DNA from: Larix sibirica
Lineage: Eukaryota; Streptophyta; Pinopsida; Pinales; Pinaceae
Assembly: GCA_004151065.3 (NCBI GenBank)
Contig: NWUY0304430407.1
Coordinates: 1-24,292 of the forward strand
Length of the DNA stretch: 24,292 nucleotides
Reading direction: 5' to 3'
Both the position numbers and the translations under genes were made by a program. Under the pieces are notes generated by a model. That model was given only the letters and a program-made list of their open reading frames with translations. It was not told where the DNA came from and made no database searches. Positions within the stretch are counted from its first letter, which is position 1, and each line of letters starts with the position of its first letter. Below, piece after piece: positions 9,376 to 19,984 of this stretch.

Positions 9376-10489
9376 GGTGCATGGTCATGCCCTTCAATCA
9401 CAATCAGTTGCTTCCTTTGGTAGGACTAGGATGGGTCTATCCTTGAGGTTAATGCTCCTAGATGACTGCTCCTCTGTCCTTCGCTTAAAGAATATCTGTA
9501 TACCTTTTTCCGTTCATGCTCCTAGGGTTAATGCCCTTAAAGAATATATTATTATTGCTCGTAAGATTTCTAACCATTAGAGGATGTCCCTCCGACCAAA
9601 GGTAGGCTAATGGTAATGCCTTTAGGAGCGCTAGTACCAGGGAGGATAGCTTTTAAAAGAAGTAAAGCTTTCGGAATGATGAGGAAAGATTCAGAGACAG
9701 GGACATCGCTGGGGACATGCTTATTACATTAGGGGCAGGGGCATCTATTCTACGAATTAGCAAATCTGAAATTAGAAGTAGCCTACCAGACTATGAGTCA
9801 TTGCACGGAAGGAGATCTCGCTGGTTAAACTAGTTCGGCTCGGATTAATGAACTAGTCAATTAACGAGGAGCTACTCCGGTGAAGCCTCGATTGAACCCG
9901 TTGAGGCATCTTCATCTTAGAGTGGAGGGGGAAATAGATCCTTTAGCCGGGTACCTCAAATCTAGTCAGGAGGGAGTTAATTATCCTCCGTTAGGCTAGG
10001 GAGAGTAGCTTTCCCTGCTTCCATCTCCTTGTTAGGCTCCATTGGCCATCGCTTTGATTAGACTGCAACTACCAGGAAGGATGCTCGAGAACGGCAAATA
10101 GCTAAAACAGGATTGCCCTCACCTTAGGCCGCCAGCCAACAGTTCAATAGGAGCCTATTCCCACCTCAACAACAACAATTAGCCTCACCCTGCTAACGCT
10201 CCTCAATCAAATGGATGGGAGGGTAGGGCCATATTACTAGCTCTAGCAGCTCTTGCCGGACCCATTACTCACTACTAACTCTAGATTGTTAGGGCAAGGA
10301 GGCGAGGTCACAAACCACTCCCAGCCAGGAGTTACTGCTATAAAGACTAGGCAGGGACTCTGAGCTATTAATAAGACTTCTTTTACTGGAGAGCCTTACA
10401 GAGAGCATTCCCTCTTGTCTCAAGTAATTCCATATCACCGACAAGGGCGATTTTTTTAAGGAAAAGCTTGCTTGACCGTAAGGGAGAGC
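9376..10489. other. Intergenic DNA with one small duplication
   Basis: No gene is recognised in this 1.1 kb. A local duplication near 9445-9550 pairs GGTTAATGCTCC with GGGTTAATGCCC, and repeats CTTAAAGAATAT at 9484-9495 and 9536-9547. The open frames at 9347-9580 (plus) and 10289-10504 (minus) have no recognisable domains. Confidence 0.45.
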
Positions 10490-11095
10490 AAGGTGCTTAT
10501 TCATTTCTTTTTTATCCCCATTTTATTTATTCCATTTGTTATTTGTTTATTATCTTCCTTCTATTCAGTTTTATCTCTTTTAGTGCTGGGTAGCACCTTA
10601 CTGCTCCATCCATCTTATAGGTGCTGTACTTTAGGCTTTATACCTTCCTTATATTATAGGTAGGTTTTTTTTCGTTTGGTTTAATGGCTCGCGGCTCGTG
10701 CGTTGGTTTACAGGCTCGCTAAGTTTATCGCTGTGGAAGGCGACGGCTCGGTTACGGTTCGGTGTGCGGTTTCGGTGTCTCTTGTTCAGCTTCTCGTTTG
10801 TGCTTTCCATTCGGGTTCTTGTGATGCTCTCTACTATGCTTTGCGTTTCAATTCTCGTTTTTGCATTATTATTTCTCATTCAGCTTTCCCGTTCTGCTTT
10901 TCGTTTGATTCTCGTTTTGCTTTCCTTTCTGCTCCCGTGCTGCTTCTATTTAGCTTCTCGTTTTTTATTTCCATTCTGCTTCTTTTTATTCTTTTTATTC
11001 AGCTTCTCGTTTCGGTTTATCATTATGTTTCTTGTTTTCCATTTTATTGTGTCGCTGTCTCTTAGGTATCGCCGTGGTGGGCGGGTGTCTTCTTG
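10490..11095. repeat. Pyrimidine-rich block with TTCTCGTTT repeats
   Basis: The plus strand is dominated by T and C from about 10500 to 11065. A diverged word family (CAGCTTCTCGTTT, GATTCTCGTTTTGCTTTC, AGCTTCTCGTTTTTTATTTC, CATTCTGCTTC) recurs every 20-60 bases. Two long overlapping plus-strand frames result. The one at 10698-11096 (132 codons) is extremely rich in Phe, Leu, Ser and Val and would form several membrane-spanning segments. The one at 10703-11065 (120 codons) is similar. Pyrimidine-rich DNA automatically encodes hydrophobic residues and lacks stops, so I regard both as composition artefacts. A short, strongly hydrophobic chimeric mitochondrial ORF is the alternative. Confidence 0.7.
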
Positions 11096-11409
11096 ATGGT
11101 GCGATTTTAGGTGTCCATGTCCGGGAGAGGTTGCTGTTTCAGGTTTCATTTTTACATATTGATCGGAGGGCGGCGGGGTAACCATTGGGAAAGGAAGGGT
11201 TCTAAAGAAATATGTGCCTCTTAAGTGGGTGAGGATGAAAGGGGCTAGAGGACTCCTTAATAAGCCCTAAAGGAGAGAGGTTGCAATGTTAGGTTAGGTC
11301 TAGTAAAGGTAATTGAGAGATGTGGCAATGCTAGGGTAGTCCCAATGAAGGCAAGAGGATAACTAAGTGGTGCAGTTCGGGAGGAGAACATAAGTGATGT
11401 CTCCTATGA
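11096..11409. other. G-rich intergenic DNA with a weak duplication
   Basis: The stretch is purine-rich on the plus strand. TTGCAATGTTAGG(T) near 11280 is echoed by GTGGCAATGCTAGGGTAG near 11323. No gene is visible. Confidence 0.4.
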
Positions 11410-12170
11410 CCCCAAGGTCTTCGTCACAACCCCAATGGTACGAATCTAGCCATGCGAATAGATTTGCCGATGTCGAACATGATAGAAACCGTCTGATTAC
11501 CGGTCATTTATGTATACCACCGTTAACAGACGCGAGGGAAACCACCAATAATGACAACGGTCCCCAAGGTATCTAGTACAATCGAGTGTGAATAGATGTC
11601 CTGATGTCGAACACTCGTAGACTCATCCAATCAGGAATCAATGAGGTGTACCCACTGTCGGATGCGAGGAAACTTGCCACTAATGACTGCAAGCTCCAAG
11701 GTACTATCCGAGTATCTATAATATTGTTCCCAGATAATGAGCTGTAGTCGATGGGACAAGATCGTTGGAAGGAGGGCTTTAGGGCATCCCACATCAACCA
11801 ACACGAGCGCAGAACAGAATGATTTGGAAGGTCTTGGACAAAGATTTCACGAACACCATCGAAATACGTCTTCGGCATGCGCCAAATGGAATAGCACACA
11901 GCAAAGATCCTCTGAGCGACGACCAATAACGAAAATCATTGACAGAGGCGAGGAATTCCACCAATGAGGAAAGTGAAACCCAAGGTATCTAGTAAAAGAA
12001 AGTGTGAATAGATGACTTGTCGTCGAACACAACAGGGAAACCACTCGATCAACGACCATTTATAAATGTCATTGTTGAGTGCAAGCTATCCTAACAATAA
12101 TATAGATAGGGACCAGGGTGCTACTGACTCTAGATAAACCTCCCAGAGCAATGAGCTGTCGTCGATAGGA
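11410..12170. repeat. Higher-order direct repeat, ~415-bp period
   Basis: CCCAAGGTATCTAGTA begins at 11563 and 11979. GAATAGATG(T/A)C(C/T)T..GTCGAACAC begins at 11590 and 12006 (416 bases apart). AATGAGCTGT(A/C)GTCGAT recurs near 11736 and 12150 (414 bases apart). The matching spacings show two large units, about 11563-11978 and 11979-12390. A more diverged third copy of the leading part, with GAATAGATTTGCCGATGTCG at 11457, precedes them. GCGAGG(G)AAAC(C) words also recur (about 11532, 11664). Open frames at 11394-11576, 11737-11967, 11573-11926 (minus) and 11847-12059 (minus) lie in different phases of the repeat and are not conserved between units. Confidence 0.75.
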
Positions 12171-12390
12171 GGTATCCCACCATCGAGGAAGCAATAATGT
12201 ATCTTCCCACAATGGCACGACGTCGGAACATTGAGTTTAAGAGCACATGACATGTGGACTTCAGGGATGGCCGAAACAGATGGGAATAGGACTGCGGATG
12301 GCCGACTCAGGCTTACTTCCCTTGAACATGTATGGCACGACAAATGACTTTACTTGGCAGCATTGACTCAATGAAGACCATAAAATATAG

Positions 12391-13149
12391 TGCGACGATA
12401 ACTTAAGGTCAGTAATTAAGGAGCGTAGTACTAAAACGCCGTGAATGAATAACGTAATTGCAAAGGGCAAGGGGGAACTACGGCATACTCTAATCACTTG
12501 AAATTAGGGTTTGACCTTCCTTATAATTTTGTAAAGAAAGCAAAGAAAAGAGTAGAAGTAGCAAATCCTATAGCAAAGGCAATAGCGCATAGCAATGTGT
12601 AAAAGATCTATGGCTATAGCAGTAAAGAGACCAATAAGAAAAAGGAAGGAAGGGAAAGAGGATACCAGTAAGGAAGGCTGTTTGGAAGATAACTTTTATA
12701 TAACGCATAGAATAAAGAATGTAATTCATAAGCGTGTGGCCTCACGGAATTAATAAAATGGCTTTAAAACGTTGGGAAAAAAAAGGCTTACGCTATTGGC
12801 ACATCCTTTCAAATTGATACTAAAAGTGAGACTAGGAATGTAAAGGAATGTAAGGAATAAAGTTCAGCTTTTCAGTACTCTTATTGACTTTACCGGAAGA
12901 AAAATATAAATAAGGACTCATGCAAAGAACCTAAGCAGGGATAACATTATTACATGCCATTAGGCAGCTCAACACAGCATGCCATTAGGCTATTTCATAA
13001 ATCATTAAGCCAGTGATAATCCAGCCATAAAGGGGAATCAGCTACTATTTTACAGGTTAATAACCCATTCGGTTACAATCTTGGTAAACAAATTCGGTTC
13101 TAATTTCGATAACAATATAAGACTTCTTAAAGATGTATGTATTACATAG
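12391..13149. other. A-rich intergenic DNA, no gene seen
   Basis: About 12500-12720 is purine-rich on the plus strand (AAAG, ATAGC and GGAAGG words). CATGCCATTAGGC is repeated at about 12954 and 12978, separated by AGCTCAACACAG. No coding or RNA signature is visible. Confidence 0.45.
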
Positions 13150-13660
13150 AAGTTACGGAGGATTTATAGAGATAAATAGCCCCAGGCTTTCGGCGGAGTT
13201 TTAATAGAGGAGAATAGCTCCAGAAATCATTTACGTTTCGGGGCTTTTTACGAGGGAAATAGCTCCAGTAAGCATTCCCGTTTAGTGAAGTATCGGGATA
13301 ATTGTAGGTCCAGGGACAACCATAAAGTTGGATAACCATAAAGTTTCGATATCAATATAATAAAACTATAGGTCTCAGCTCAGGATAAAACCAGATCAAA
13401 TCATAGATCTAGGTTACGGGGATAACCATGGAGTCTCGGTAAGATAATAGTGAAATAGATCTCGGTAGGTATCATAAAAGATATCGGGATAGTCATAGGT
13501 CAGGTCTCTAGGTCAATGCTCATAGGTAAAAGGATGCCCATAGGAAGTCTCGGAATGATCGTAGGTCAGCTCTCGGAATCTCATAGGAGGCATCGGGGTG
13601 ATCATAGGTATAGGGATGCTCATAGGTATAGGTCTAGGGATGCTCACAATATAGGGTTGA
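13150..13660. repeat. Short degenerate repeats built from TCGG and CATAGG words
   Basis: Variants of GGATAACCAT, (G)TCTCGG(A/T)A, ATCGGG(A/G)T(A/G)(A/G)TCATAGGT and GGGATGCTCATAGGT recur through the block. The most regular part is 13480-13650, where GATCATAGGTATAGGGATGC-like units succeed one another every 20-40 bases. An AATAGCTCCAG word recurs near 13213 and 13259 (with AATAGCCCCAG at 13167). The minus-strand frame at 13142-13339 is a by-product. Confidence 0.7.
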
Positions 13661-14149
13661 TACAGCACAGATTTAGATCCTTACCTTAATGATAGAGATT
13701 AGAACATTTTTTTACTTCAAATAAGAAAAATTGGGAAAGAAATACTCACAAATAACTCTAGCTAGCTCTATAGATTTTTGTCTCCAATCAAAGACTATCT
13801 TTGCCTTTTCTAGTACTTCTTAAGCGGGCTTAGAATACCCAAGTACTAACCACCTATGTAATAATGGTTCAATCCTTATACCTGCTTGAACCATTCATTT
13901 CTTTATTTATAATGCTTATCATGCCTACCTTATATAGCTACCTTCTACAGAGAGCAATAAGCATGGAGTCTCCATCTGACTACCTTCCCTTAAAAGCACC
14001 CAACCAATGCCAATAAAGGTCACCTTTAGGGCTCTGGAATAACTTTATTCTCGATAAGTAACCGCATAATTACGTATATAAATTTTTGCCAGGTTCACGT
14101 TGCAAGAGCAATTATGTTGTGGCCGCAGATTACAAATAAACCACAAGCT
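13661..14149. other. Intergenic DNA sharing a 16-mer with the AT-rich block
   Basis: No gene is recognised. CCTTCCCTTAAAAGCA at 13983-13998 is exactly repeated at 18611-18626, inside one of the C-rich islands of the distant AT-rich block. In both places AATG..CC(A/T)TAAA-type sequence follows. This suggests one scattered repeat family. Confidence 0.55.
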
Positions 14150-14699
14150 TCAATAAATGGTCTTCCAATACTCACACAACCTCAACCACAACAACCCCTG
14201 CTCCAATAAAATAGATTACAAAATAGTAGACCGGCAGGTTCAATGCCAACCTGAGTTGGTTTTGCATGTTCCTTGTCTTCGATTCATAATGTTCGCAAAT
14301 TGGGTTAGGGTCTGCTAACTATGCTAGGAATATCACATAGCTCAATCACTAGCTCAACATGTCAATTTTATTTCAAATTATCATCTTGCAAATGTTCAAA
14401 GGTAGCTATGATCAAGACAACAACGACACCAGCCAGAAAGTAGTTGAATTTCAATAGTCAAAGGCCCAACAACATCCGTTTCATTATCAATAGCAGTTGC
14501 AACACCACCAACAACAAAATATTCTAAGAAGCTTCAATAGTAGTCTTAAATGCAACCATCAATCCTTCAGCAACAATAATTGGCCTTGCCACAGATTCAG
14601 CTCCATCTGTCATAACGATCTATTTTTACAACCAGCTCTGGAGGTGGATTTCACTTCGTTCAGCAACAACCAGTATCCATCACTTCTTCGTTAAGCAAG
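14150..14699. other. CAA-rich tract, possible Gln/Asn-rich coding remnant
   Basis: Two stretches (about 14150-14270 and 14440-14690) are rich in CAA and CCA triplets and in one phase read as Gln/Pro- or Gln/Asn/His-rich peptide, for example LTQPQPQQPLLQ at about 14169-14208, followed by a stop. The open frame at 14497-14694 (65 codons) is the unbroken part of the second stretch. This could be a fragment of a nuclear Gln-rich gene or of a retroelement gag linker, or merely expanded CAA repeats. I do not recognise a family. Confidence 0.4.
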
Positions 14700-15241
14700 C
14701 GTAAGTATAGGGAAAGGAAAGAAGGGCACACAGAAGCAAGCAAGCCAGGAGAGATCAGATCTGATAGAACCACATTTTCTTATTGGGTTTTATTTCCAAT
14801 GTCCCGCCACGGCTGGCTTCAATGGCCCTGCCTGGCATCTGAAATTGAAAAGAACTTTCCCGCCAATGTGTTGTGATTGGCAGTCCATCAATATTATTAT
14901 TAACGTTATTATTTCCTAACCTTACTTACTCGAATTATTGGTCCAAACTTTTCTTATATCTCCTGGCTTGCTGGCTACTGCTACTCGTTCTATAGGAACT
15001 GGCTCTGCTACCGGCTTGCGACTGCGCTTGGCTTACTCGGGTGGGATTACTCCTTGCCTTCCAACTTGCCTACATAGGTGTTCGCTTGCCTACAGAGGAT
15101 TTCTTATTGTGGGATAGAGTGGGGATAAAGGTCCCCACAGGGTAGGCATTCCTCGGAAAGATTTAGGTCCCCACATCTCTGCATTCCTGCCTCTCACATA
15201 ACCCGCTCCTATCTGGTTGGGATATACCTTGCAAATACAAT
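14700..15241. other. Intergenic DNA with short duplications
   Basis: CTGGCTTGCTGGCTACTGC, GGCTCTGCTACCGGCTTGCG and GCGCTTGGCTTACTCG near 14964-15045 are diverged copies of one GGCTTGC word. AGGTCCCCACA occurs near 15128 and 15165, each followed within a few bases by GCATTCCT. No gene is seen, although this lies directly upstream of the relic at 15242. Confidence 0.45.
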
Positions 15242-15911
15242 GAAGGATATCCATGAGCTAACATGCTTGTCTATGGAGGGCGAGGAGGTGGCCACCGCTT
15301 TTCAGCCACATCAACGAGGAAGGAAAGTTGGAGAGGAGGATTTGTACATGAGGTATGGTATTACACGAGGAAGCAAGGGCACTAAGATTTCCCTCATCAA
15401 CAAGCCTAATGTTCGAGTTGCGTGCCAGATATTGATTTGCAGAGTTATTTGGAAACAACAAAATCTGAATGCACATTGGACACGCTCGCGGTTGTGGAGG
15501 CCTGCTCCACCGGTAGACAGTTTAATTGGTGCCAATATTTGTAGAATGAGCTCATTGAATCAGTCCAGGATGCACATAAAAAGGTTTTCCATCCTTTCAT
15601 CTAGGGATACTTGTTAGTTGCCTTTGCAATTAAGAGAGAGATGGCAACCACTAAGGGGAAGATAACTGTATACAATCAATTTAGGCGATGTGGCAGCTCA
15701 AGCGTTCACTCCGTGGTGGCAAAGGAAAGAGAGGAGCCAAATGATTAATTATGAAAGTGCCTTTGAAGATTGGCACGCCAGAATGCTCGGTGTAACCAAC
15801 ACAAGGTTACGGTTCCCTACAGAAATAAGAAATCATGTAGCGTACTCTGATGCCTCCCTTGGCCATCGGGGCACTCCATACGAAATCCTTTCTTTAATTA
15901 ACCAACTGTGA
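15242..15911 (+). pseudogene. Decayed protein-coding relic of unknown family
   Basis: The frame starting at 15242 reads as ordinary protein-like sequence for about 420 bases once its stops are ignored. Examples are VPDIDLQSYLETTK (15422-15463), GRQFNWCQYL (15512-15541), NELIESVQDAHKKVFHPFI (15545-15601) and GYLLVAFAIKREM (15605-15643). Stops interrupt it at 15254, 15383, 15407, 15542 and 15602. Near 15662 the protein-like reading passes to another frame, open to 15911, with NLGDVAAQAFTPWWQRKERS (15675-15734) and NYESAFEDWHARML. The longest unbroken frame, 15240-15617, is in a different phase and looks less protein-like, so I take it as a shadow. The decay style, many stops and one frameshift, matches the gag relic. 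I do not recognise the family. A retroelement structural protein is one possibility. Confidence 0.45.
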
Positions 15912-16744
15912 GATAGTTACTCAGAATACCTACTATGTAGAGTTCCTATATCGTTATAAACTTCAACTCCATTTGGGGCTTACTATCATTAATTCCAAAA
16001 TTCCTTATCAATAGAATAAGCTATTAAGAGGGAGGTGAACCCTTATTCCCTTATATTGGGCTATATGAACATGCCAAATTAGAGGTGATGTGGCAGAAAT
16101 AGTGAACATATAAGGAGTAAACTTGTAATACAACTAACTAAAAATTGTTTTTTATCTCTACAGTTGCTTTGAGGGTGAGGTACTAAAGAGAGAATTTCAC
16201 TTTACTTGTGGGTGAGGTAGGAGGATCATACTTATTAAAGTTGTAATAGATGTTAGTAGTTTTTATATCTAAGACCTTTTCTATAGTTGTTTTATAAGTG
16301 AGATGTTTATTCTTTGCATACTCCATTGACAAGTAACCATACAAGGCTCCTGGTCAAATTTTGATTAATGTGCCATAGGGTAAGTTAGGTAGTAACTTAG
16401 GACAAGGTGAGTTGAAAATGATGAATTAAAGTCCTGACAACCTCATTCTCACCTTGTGTATCATGCGCAATGCAAATAACCTAAAAAACCTTTATAGGAA
16501 GATGAAGGACGCTCCACCCCAACGAGCGATTGTCTCAGTCATTCTGTCAGCAGTCATTCATATCTGCAATGTCGTCTATTTTCCAACCATCTAAGGTTAG
16601 CTTACTTTAGGGGTGTCTATTCATGTATAATTCTTGAAGGAAATTGGTTTTCCACCCAGAGGGGAACAAGGAAGAGGTCGCCCTAAACAAAACCTTATTG
16701 AACAAAGACCTATTCTTATAGCTATTTTTCATTAATAATACTAG
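15912..16744. other. AT-rich intergenic DNA, no gene seen
   Basis: No homology or repeat of note is visible. GGGTGAGGTA(G/C) words occur near 16174 and 16211, and AGTTGTAATAGA / AGTTGTTTTATAAG words nearby hint at a weak ~100-base duplication. Confidence 0.4.
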
Positions 16745-16810
16745 AAGTACTAAGGCATCTATTAGGTTGTTCATCAATGTAAGTACTAAGACATCTATTA
16801 GGTTGTTCAT
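16745..16810. repeat. 36-bp tandem repeat, two units
   Basis: The 30 bases at 16745-16774 recur at 16781-16810 with a single difference (AAGGCAT against AAGACAT), giving a period of 36. The unit starts AAGTACTAAG and ends GGTTGTTCAT. The minus-strand open frame at 16607-16849 contains it and therefore shows a duplicated NNLIDVLVL / NNLIDALVL peptide, but has no recognised domain. Confidence 0.9.
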
Positions 16811-16883
16811 TACGAAATTCACGAGGAGAGAATATAATTTACTATGCAATCACTCCTGAGAGAAGCCTTAGAGAAGAGCAAGC

Positions 16884-17224
16884 TGATTATATTACAATAT
16901 TAACTCATGCAATTTATAGCATCATCGTACCAGAATTGACCATCAAAATGCTAAGAGTGCTGAGCGGGAGATGTGTTTAAAAAAACAAGCATCTCGTCGA
17001 TTCTTCATCATGCAAATCGCAAGAGTGCTGAGTATAATAAGCATCATATACTTTATCCTTAGAGATGTGTAGAGATTCACCGATGTTAAGCCGATCATTA
17101 AAACATGCAAATCGTCATTAATTGACAGAGTGCAATGTACGAGTGACACAAACAAGACTGCATCATTTCATAAGCATCATATGAGTCAGAGAGGAGCAGA
17201 TGGATTACATTACAATATTAACTC
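16884..17224. repeat. Diverged direct duplication, ~319-bp offset
   Basis: GATTATATTACAATATTAAC (16884) and GATTACATTACAATATTAAC (17203) are 319 bases apart and differ at one base. Both are preceded by GAGCA(A/G). Between them AAGAGTGCTGAG recurs (about 16952 and 17021), CATGCAAATCG recurs (about 17010 and 17103), and AAGCATCATAT recurs (about 17039 and 17172). The block is a patchwork of small duplications. The minus-strand frame at 16943-17155 is a by-product. Confidence 0.75.
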
Positions 17225-17500
17225 GATCAAAACTATAAAATTGAACCTCTCACCATGCTTATACAACTGGCCACCCACAATTTGATATATAAAAGCACCC
17301 CTTAGCCCAAGATACGGAGAAACCCACTTTCATAAGGGAAGGAATATAGGTGCTAGTTTTTTCTCAAACTATGACAACTCCTCTATAGATTGGTCTATCC
17401 CTTTATGAAAATATTTTTACAAAGTACCACTTTTTGCACACGGGAATTCTACAAACTCTTTTTGCACAGGTTATTTTACCGCCATAGTATGTAGCTTTCT
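17225..17500. other. Transition into the AT-rich block
   Basis: Nothing is recognised. It includes a C-rich stretch (17240-17320) similar in style to the C-rich islands farther right. Confidence 0.4.
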
Positions 17501-17680
17501 TTTTAGAGAGTAGGAACTAGTATGTATGGTTTATTTTGAGAGACTCTTTAGGAGCTAGTATGTAGCTTATGGAGATAGAGTAAGTAAATATAGAGTTGGT
17601 TGACGAAGAGGACTAAAGTAGCTTTAGGTATGCTAAATCAAAGTGATCAAGTTACGTATATAAAAATCTACTAAACCAGA

Positions 17681-17760
17681 GGGCCCCTGTAAGATTACCT
17701 GAAACCCAGCTACAACCGGGGAACCTTTAATGACGTTTTTAATTCTATCAACACCCTGGC
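17681..17760. repeat. C-rich island, member of a scattered family
   Basis: GGGCCCCTGTAAGATTACCTGAAAC followed by CTTTAATGACG..ATTCTATCAACACC breaks the AT-rich block. It aligns loosely with the islands at 18600 and 20030 through CCCTG..TTACCTGAAA..C, then TTTAAT and ATCAAC. Confidence 0.45.
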
Positions 17761-18596
17761 TCCTAACATCGGCTGATAAACCCAGATAGAGTAAGGTATA
17801 ACTACGACTATATAAAGTACCTTTCTTCTATTCTATCTATTTTAGGGTTATCCCTCATCTCATATAGGAAGTTAGATATAGGAAGATAGTTTGATATAGT
17901 TTTTTTATTAGATAGGTATTATATATTATATTGAAGGAATAATTTATGTTGATTAGAAGCTTATTACTTTTAGGAATTATATAATAGTAGGTATAGGAAT
18001 AGAATACTATTTAGTATTAGTAAGGAGTCTTAGTAAGTTAGGCTTTATGTATTCTTTAGGAAAGGGTTATATCCTTATAAAGGGATTAGTAACCTAAAGG
18101 GATTAGTTATTAGTCTTATATATATATTCTAATTTAGGAAGGAGTTATATATTAGATCTTTATAGTTTGCTTATATTATCATTAGTAGGGTCTTCTCTTT
18201 ATAGTAGGATAGTTGGGCTTTATCATTAAGTAAGGGTTTATGTTTCCTCTATCTTTGGAGAGAGAAAGTAGTCTCTTTATTTGAAGTATCTTTAGTTGTT
18301 CAAAGTAGTTCAGTATGTCGGAAATAGAATGTCTCTCTTAGTATCTTTAGGTTTGGAAATAGAAAGTATATTAACTAAAGTTATTAGTAAGGAACTTAGA
18401 TGTATTAGTAGTATAAATTAGTCCTTTATAAGTTTTAGATCAGTAGGAATTAGATGATCCTCTTTTGTAGCCTTTTATATTTTATATTTAGGATCTATAA
18501 AGTATATAAAGTCTCTTTAGGATCTACTTTTACTAGCTACTAGGAAATCAGATAATAAAAGTAATAAACTTTCTATATAATAAATCAACGATAAAA

Positions 18597-18745
18597 GCAT
18601 GCCCTGTTCTCCTTCCCTTAAAAGCATTATCAATGGGCCTTAAACCACATATTGAATTAAGACAACCACCAATACCCACACCTACTTAATTTCCCACTTT
18701 ATCTGCCCTAAACCTATTTAGCTAACCTATTACTCTATATTCAAG
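18597..18745. repeat. C-rich island carrying the shared 16-mer
   Basis: GCATGCCCTGTTCT, CCTTCCCTTAAAAGCA (18611-18626), CAATGGGCCTTAAACCACAT, then AACCACCAATACCCACACC. The 16-mer is identical to 13983-13998. The strand bias reverses here (C well above G) compared with the flanking DNA. Confidence 0.55.
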
Positions 18746-19309
18746 AAGACTAGGAGCTATATTAACTCCTATAGATCTTAAGTATGCTTCAGTAGAGATT
18801 AAGTTTAAGATATATAAAGTAATAATAGATGATAGCTTATTATAGAAAGGCTTAGGATCTATAAAGTGTAGGGATTAAGTATCTTTTAGTTAGAGTAGTA
18901 GTAGAGACTCTTTAATTAATAATAGAATAAAATTATATATATATAGTAGTAGTAGGATATATTAGGATTTATAAAGTTAGGAAATAATATTAGTTAGTAG
19001 GGTTTCTAATTGAATAAAGTCTCTTTAGGATCTATATAATGTCTAGTTAGGAAATATTATGTCTAGGAAATATTCTAATGTCTATGAAAAAGTGTAGAAA
19101 CTATAATGTATAGTGCTCTTTAGTAGTAGTATCTTTAGGAATTATAGTTTGTATCTTTATTAGATAAGAATAGGAACTAGTATGTATCTTTTAATAGTTA
19201 AGTATATTTAGTAAAGATATATAATAGAAATTTAGTATCCTTAGGAGTTTAGTATGCTTTAGAGATAGTAGTTATAATATCTTTAGGAGCTTTAGTAAAT
19301 AAGTGAGAA

Positions 19310-19331
19310 GGGGTGAGGTACGAACCTCCCC
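19310..19331. other. GC-rich stem-loop in the AT-rich block
   Basis: GGGGTGAGGT, a four-base loop ACGA, and ACCTCCCC can form an eight-pair stem with one bulged T. It stands out sharply against the surrounding AT-rich sequence. It is not followed by a T-run, so a bacterial-type terminator is not suggested. Confidence 0.6.
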
Positions 19332-19984
19332 AACTATTTATCATTTGTATTCTTTATAAGTATTATATAAGTAGGAATAATTCTATAAGTAGAAATTAGG
19401 AAAGAATATATTATAACTCTTATACTCCTATACTTATACTTTACTAGAACTAGCTTACTTACTACCTTAGGAACTACAACCTATCACCAAACCTATAAAA
19501 AACTATATCCTTACCTCTATATTTTAGTATATTTATGATTATTATAATAAATCAAAGCTTAGGAATTAGAATTATTTAGATGTTTAGGAAGTTAGGTATT
19601 TAGTTAGTAAGGCTTATATCTTTATTTTATTAGTTAGTATGCTTAGGAACTAGAAGTCTCTTTATGAGATGTTAAGTATCTTCAAGAGGAAAGAGGAATA
19701 TAAATAACTCTTATGTTGTTTAATGTGTTTATGTCTTATACAGTAGAAGTAGGAATAGAAGTTAGTCAGTGTAGGAATTAATAGGAATACTAGTTTAGAT
19801 CAAGTAGGAACTATTATTTATTAAGTATAGTTTAGATTTTTTTAAGTATAAATAAGTTACGGAGATAGAAAGTATACAAAGTAGCATCTTTTCATATTTA
19901 GTATTAGATAGAATATTAACAATTAGATAGATCATCACTTTTACTCCTTTAATATTAAGTATGCTTAGGATCTATAGCTACAAG

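Noticed and set aside
9194-9397. Thr-rich minus-strand open frame
   Set aside because: It is produced by the C-poor GTA-rich tract on the other strand. The peptide is low complexity.
10703-11065. Second hydrophobic frame in the pyrimidine-rich block
   Set aside because: It overlaps the 132-codon frame in another phase. Both being open shows that composition, not selection, keeps them open.
15240-15617. 125-codon plus-strand open frame
   Set aside because: The neighbouring phase gives a more protein-like reading with stops. This frame is its shadow.
19305-19335. GGTTCG on the minus strand as a tRNA T-arm
   Set aside because: The pairing leaves a four-base loop rather than seven, and no other tRNA arm is found. 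It is kept only as a hairpin.
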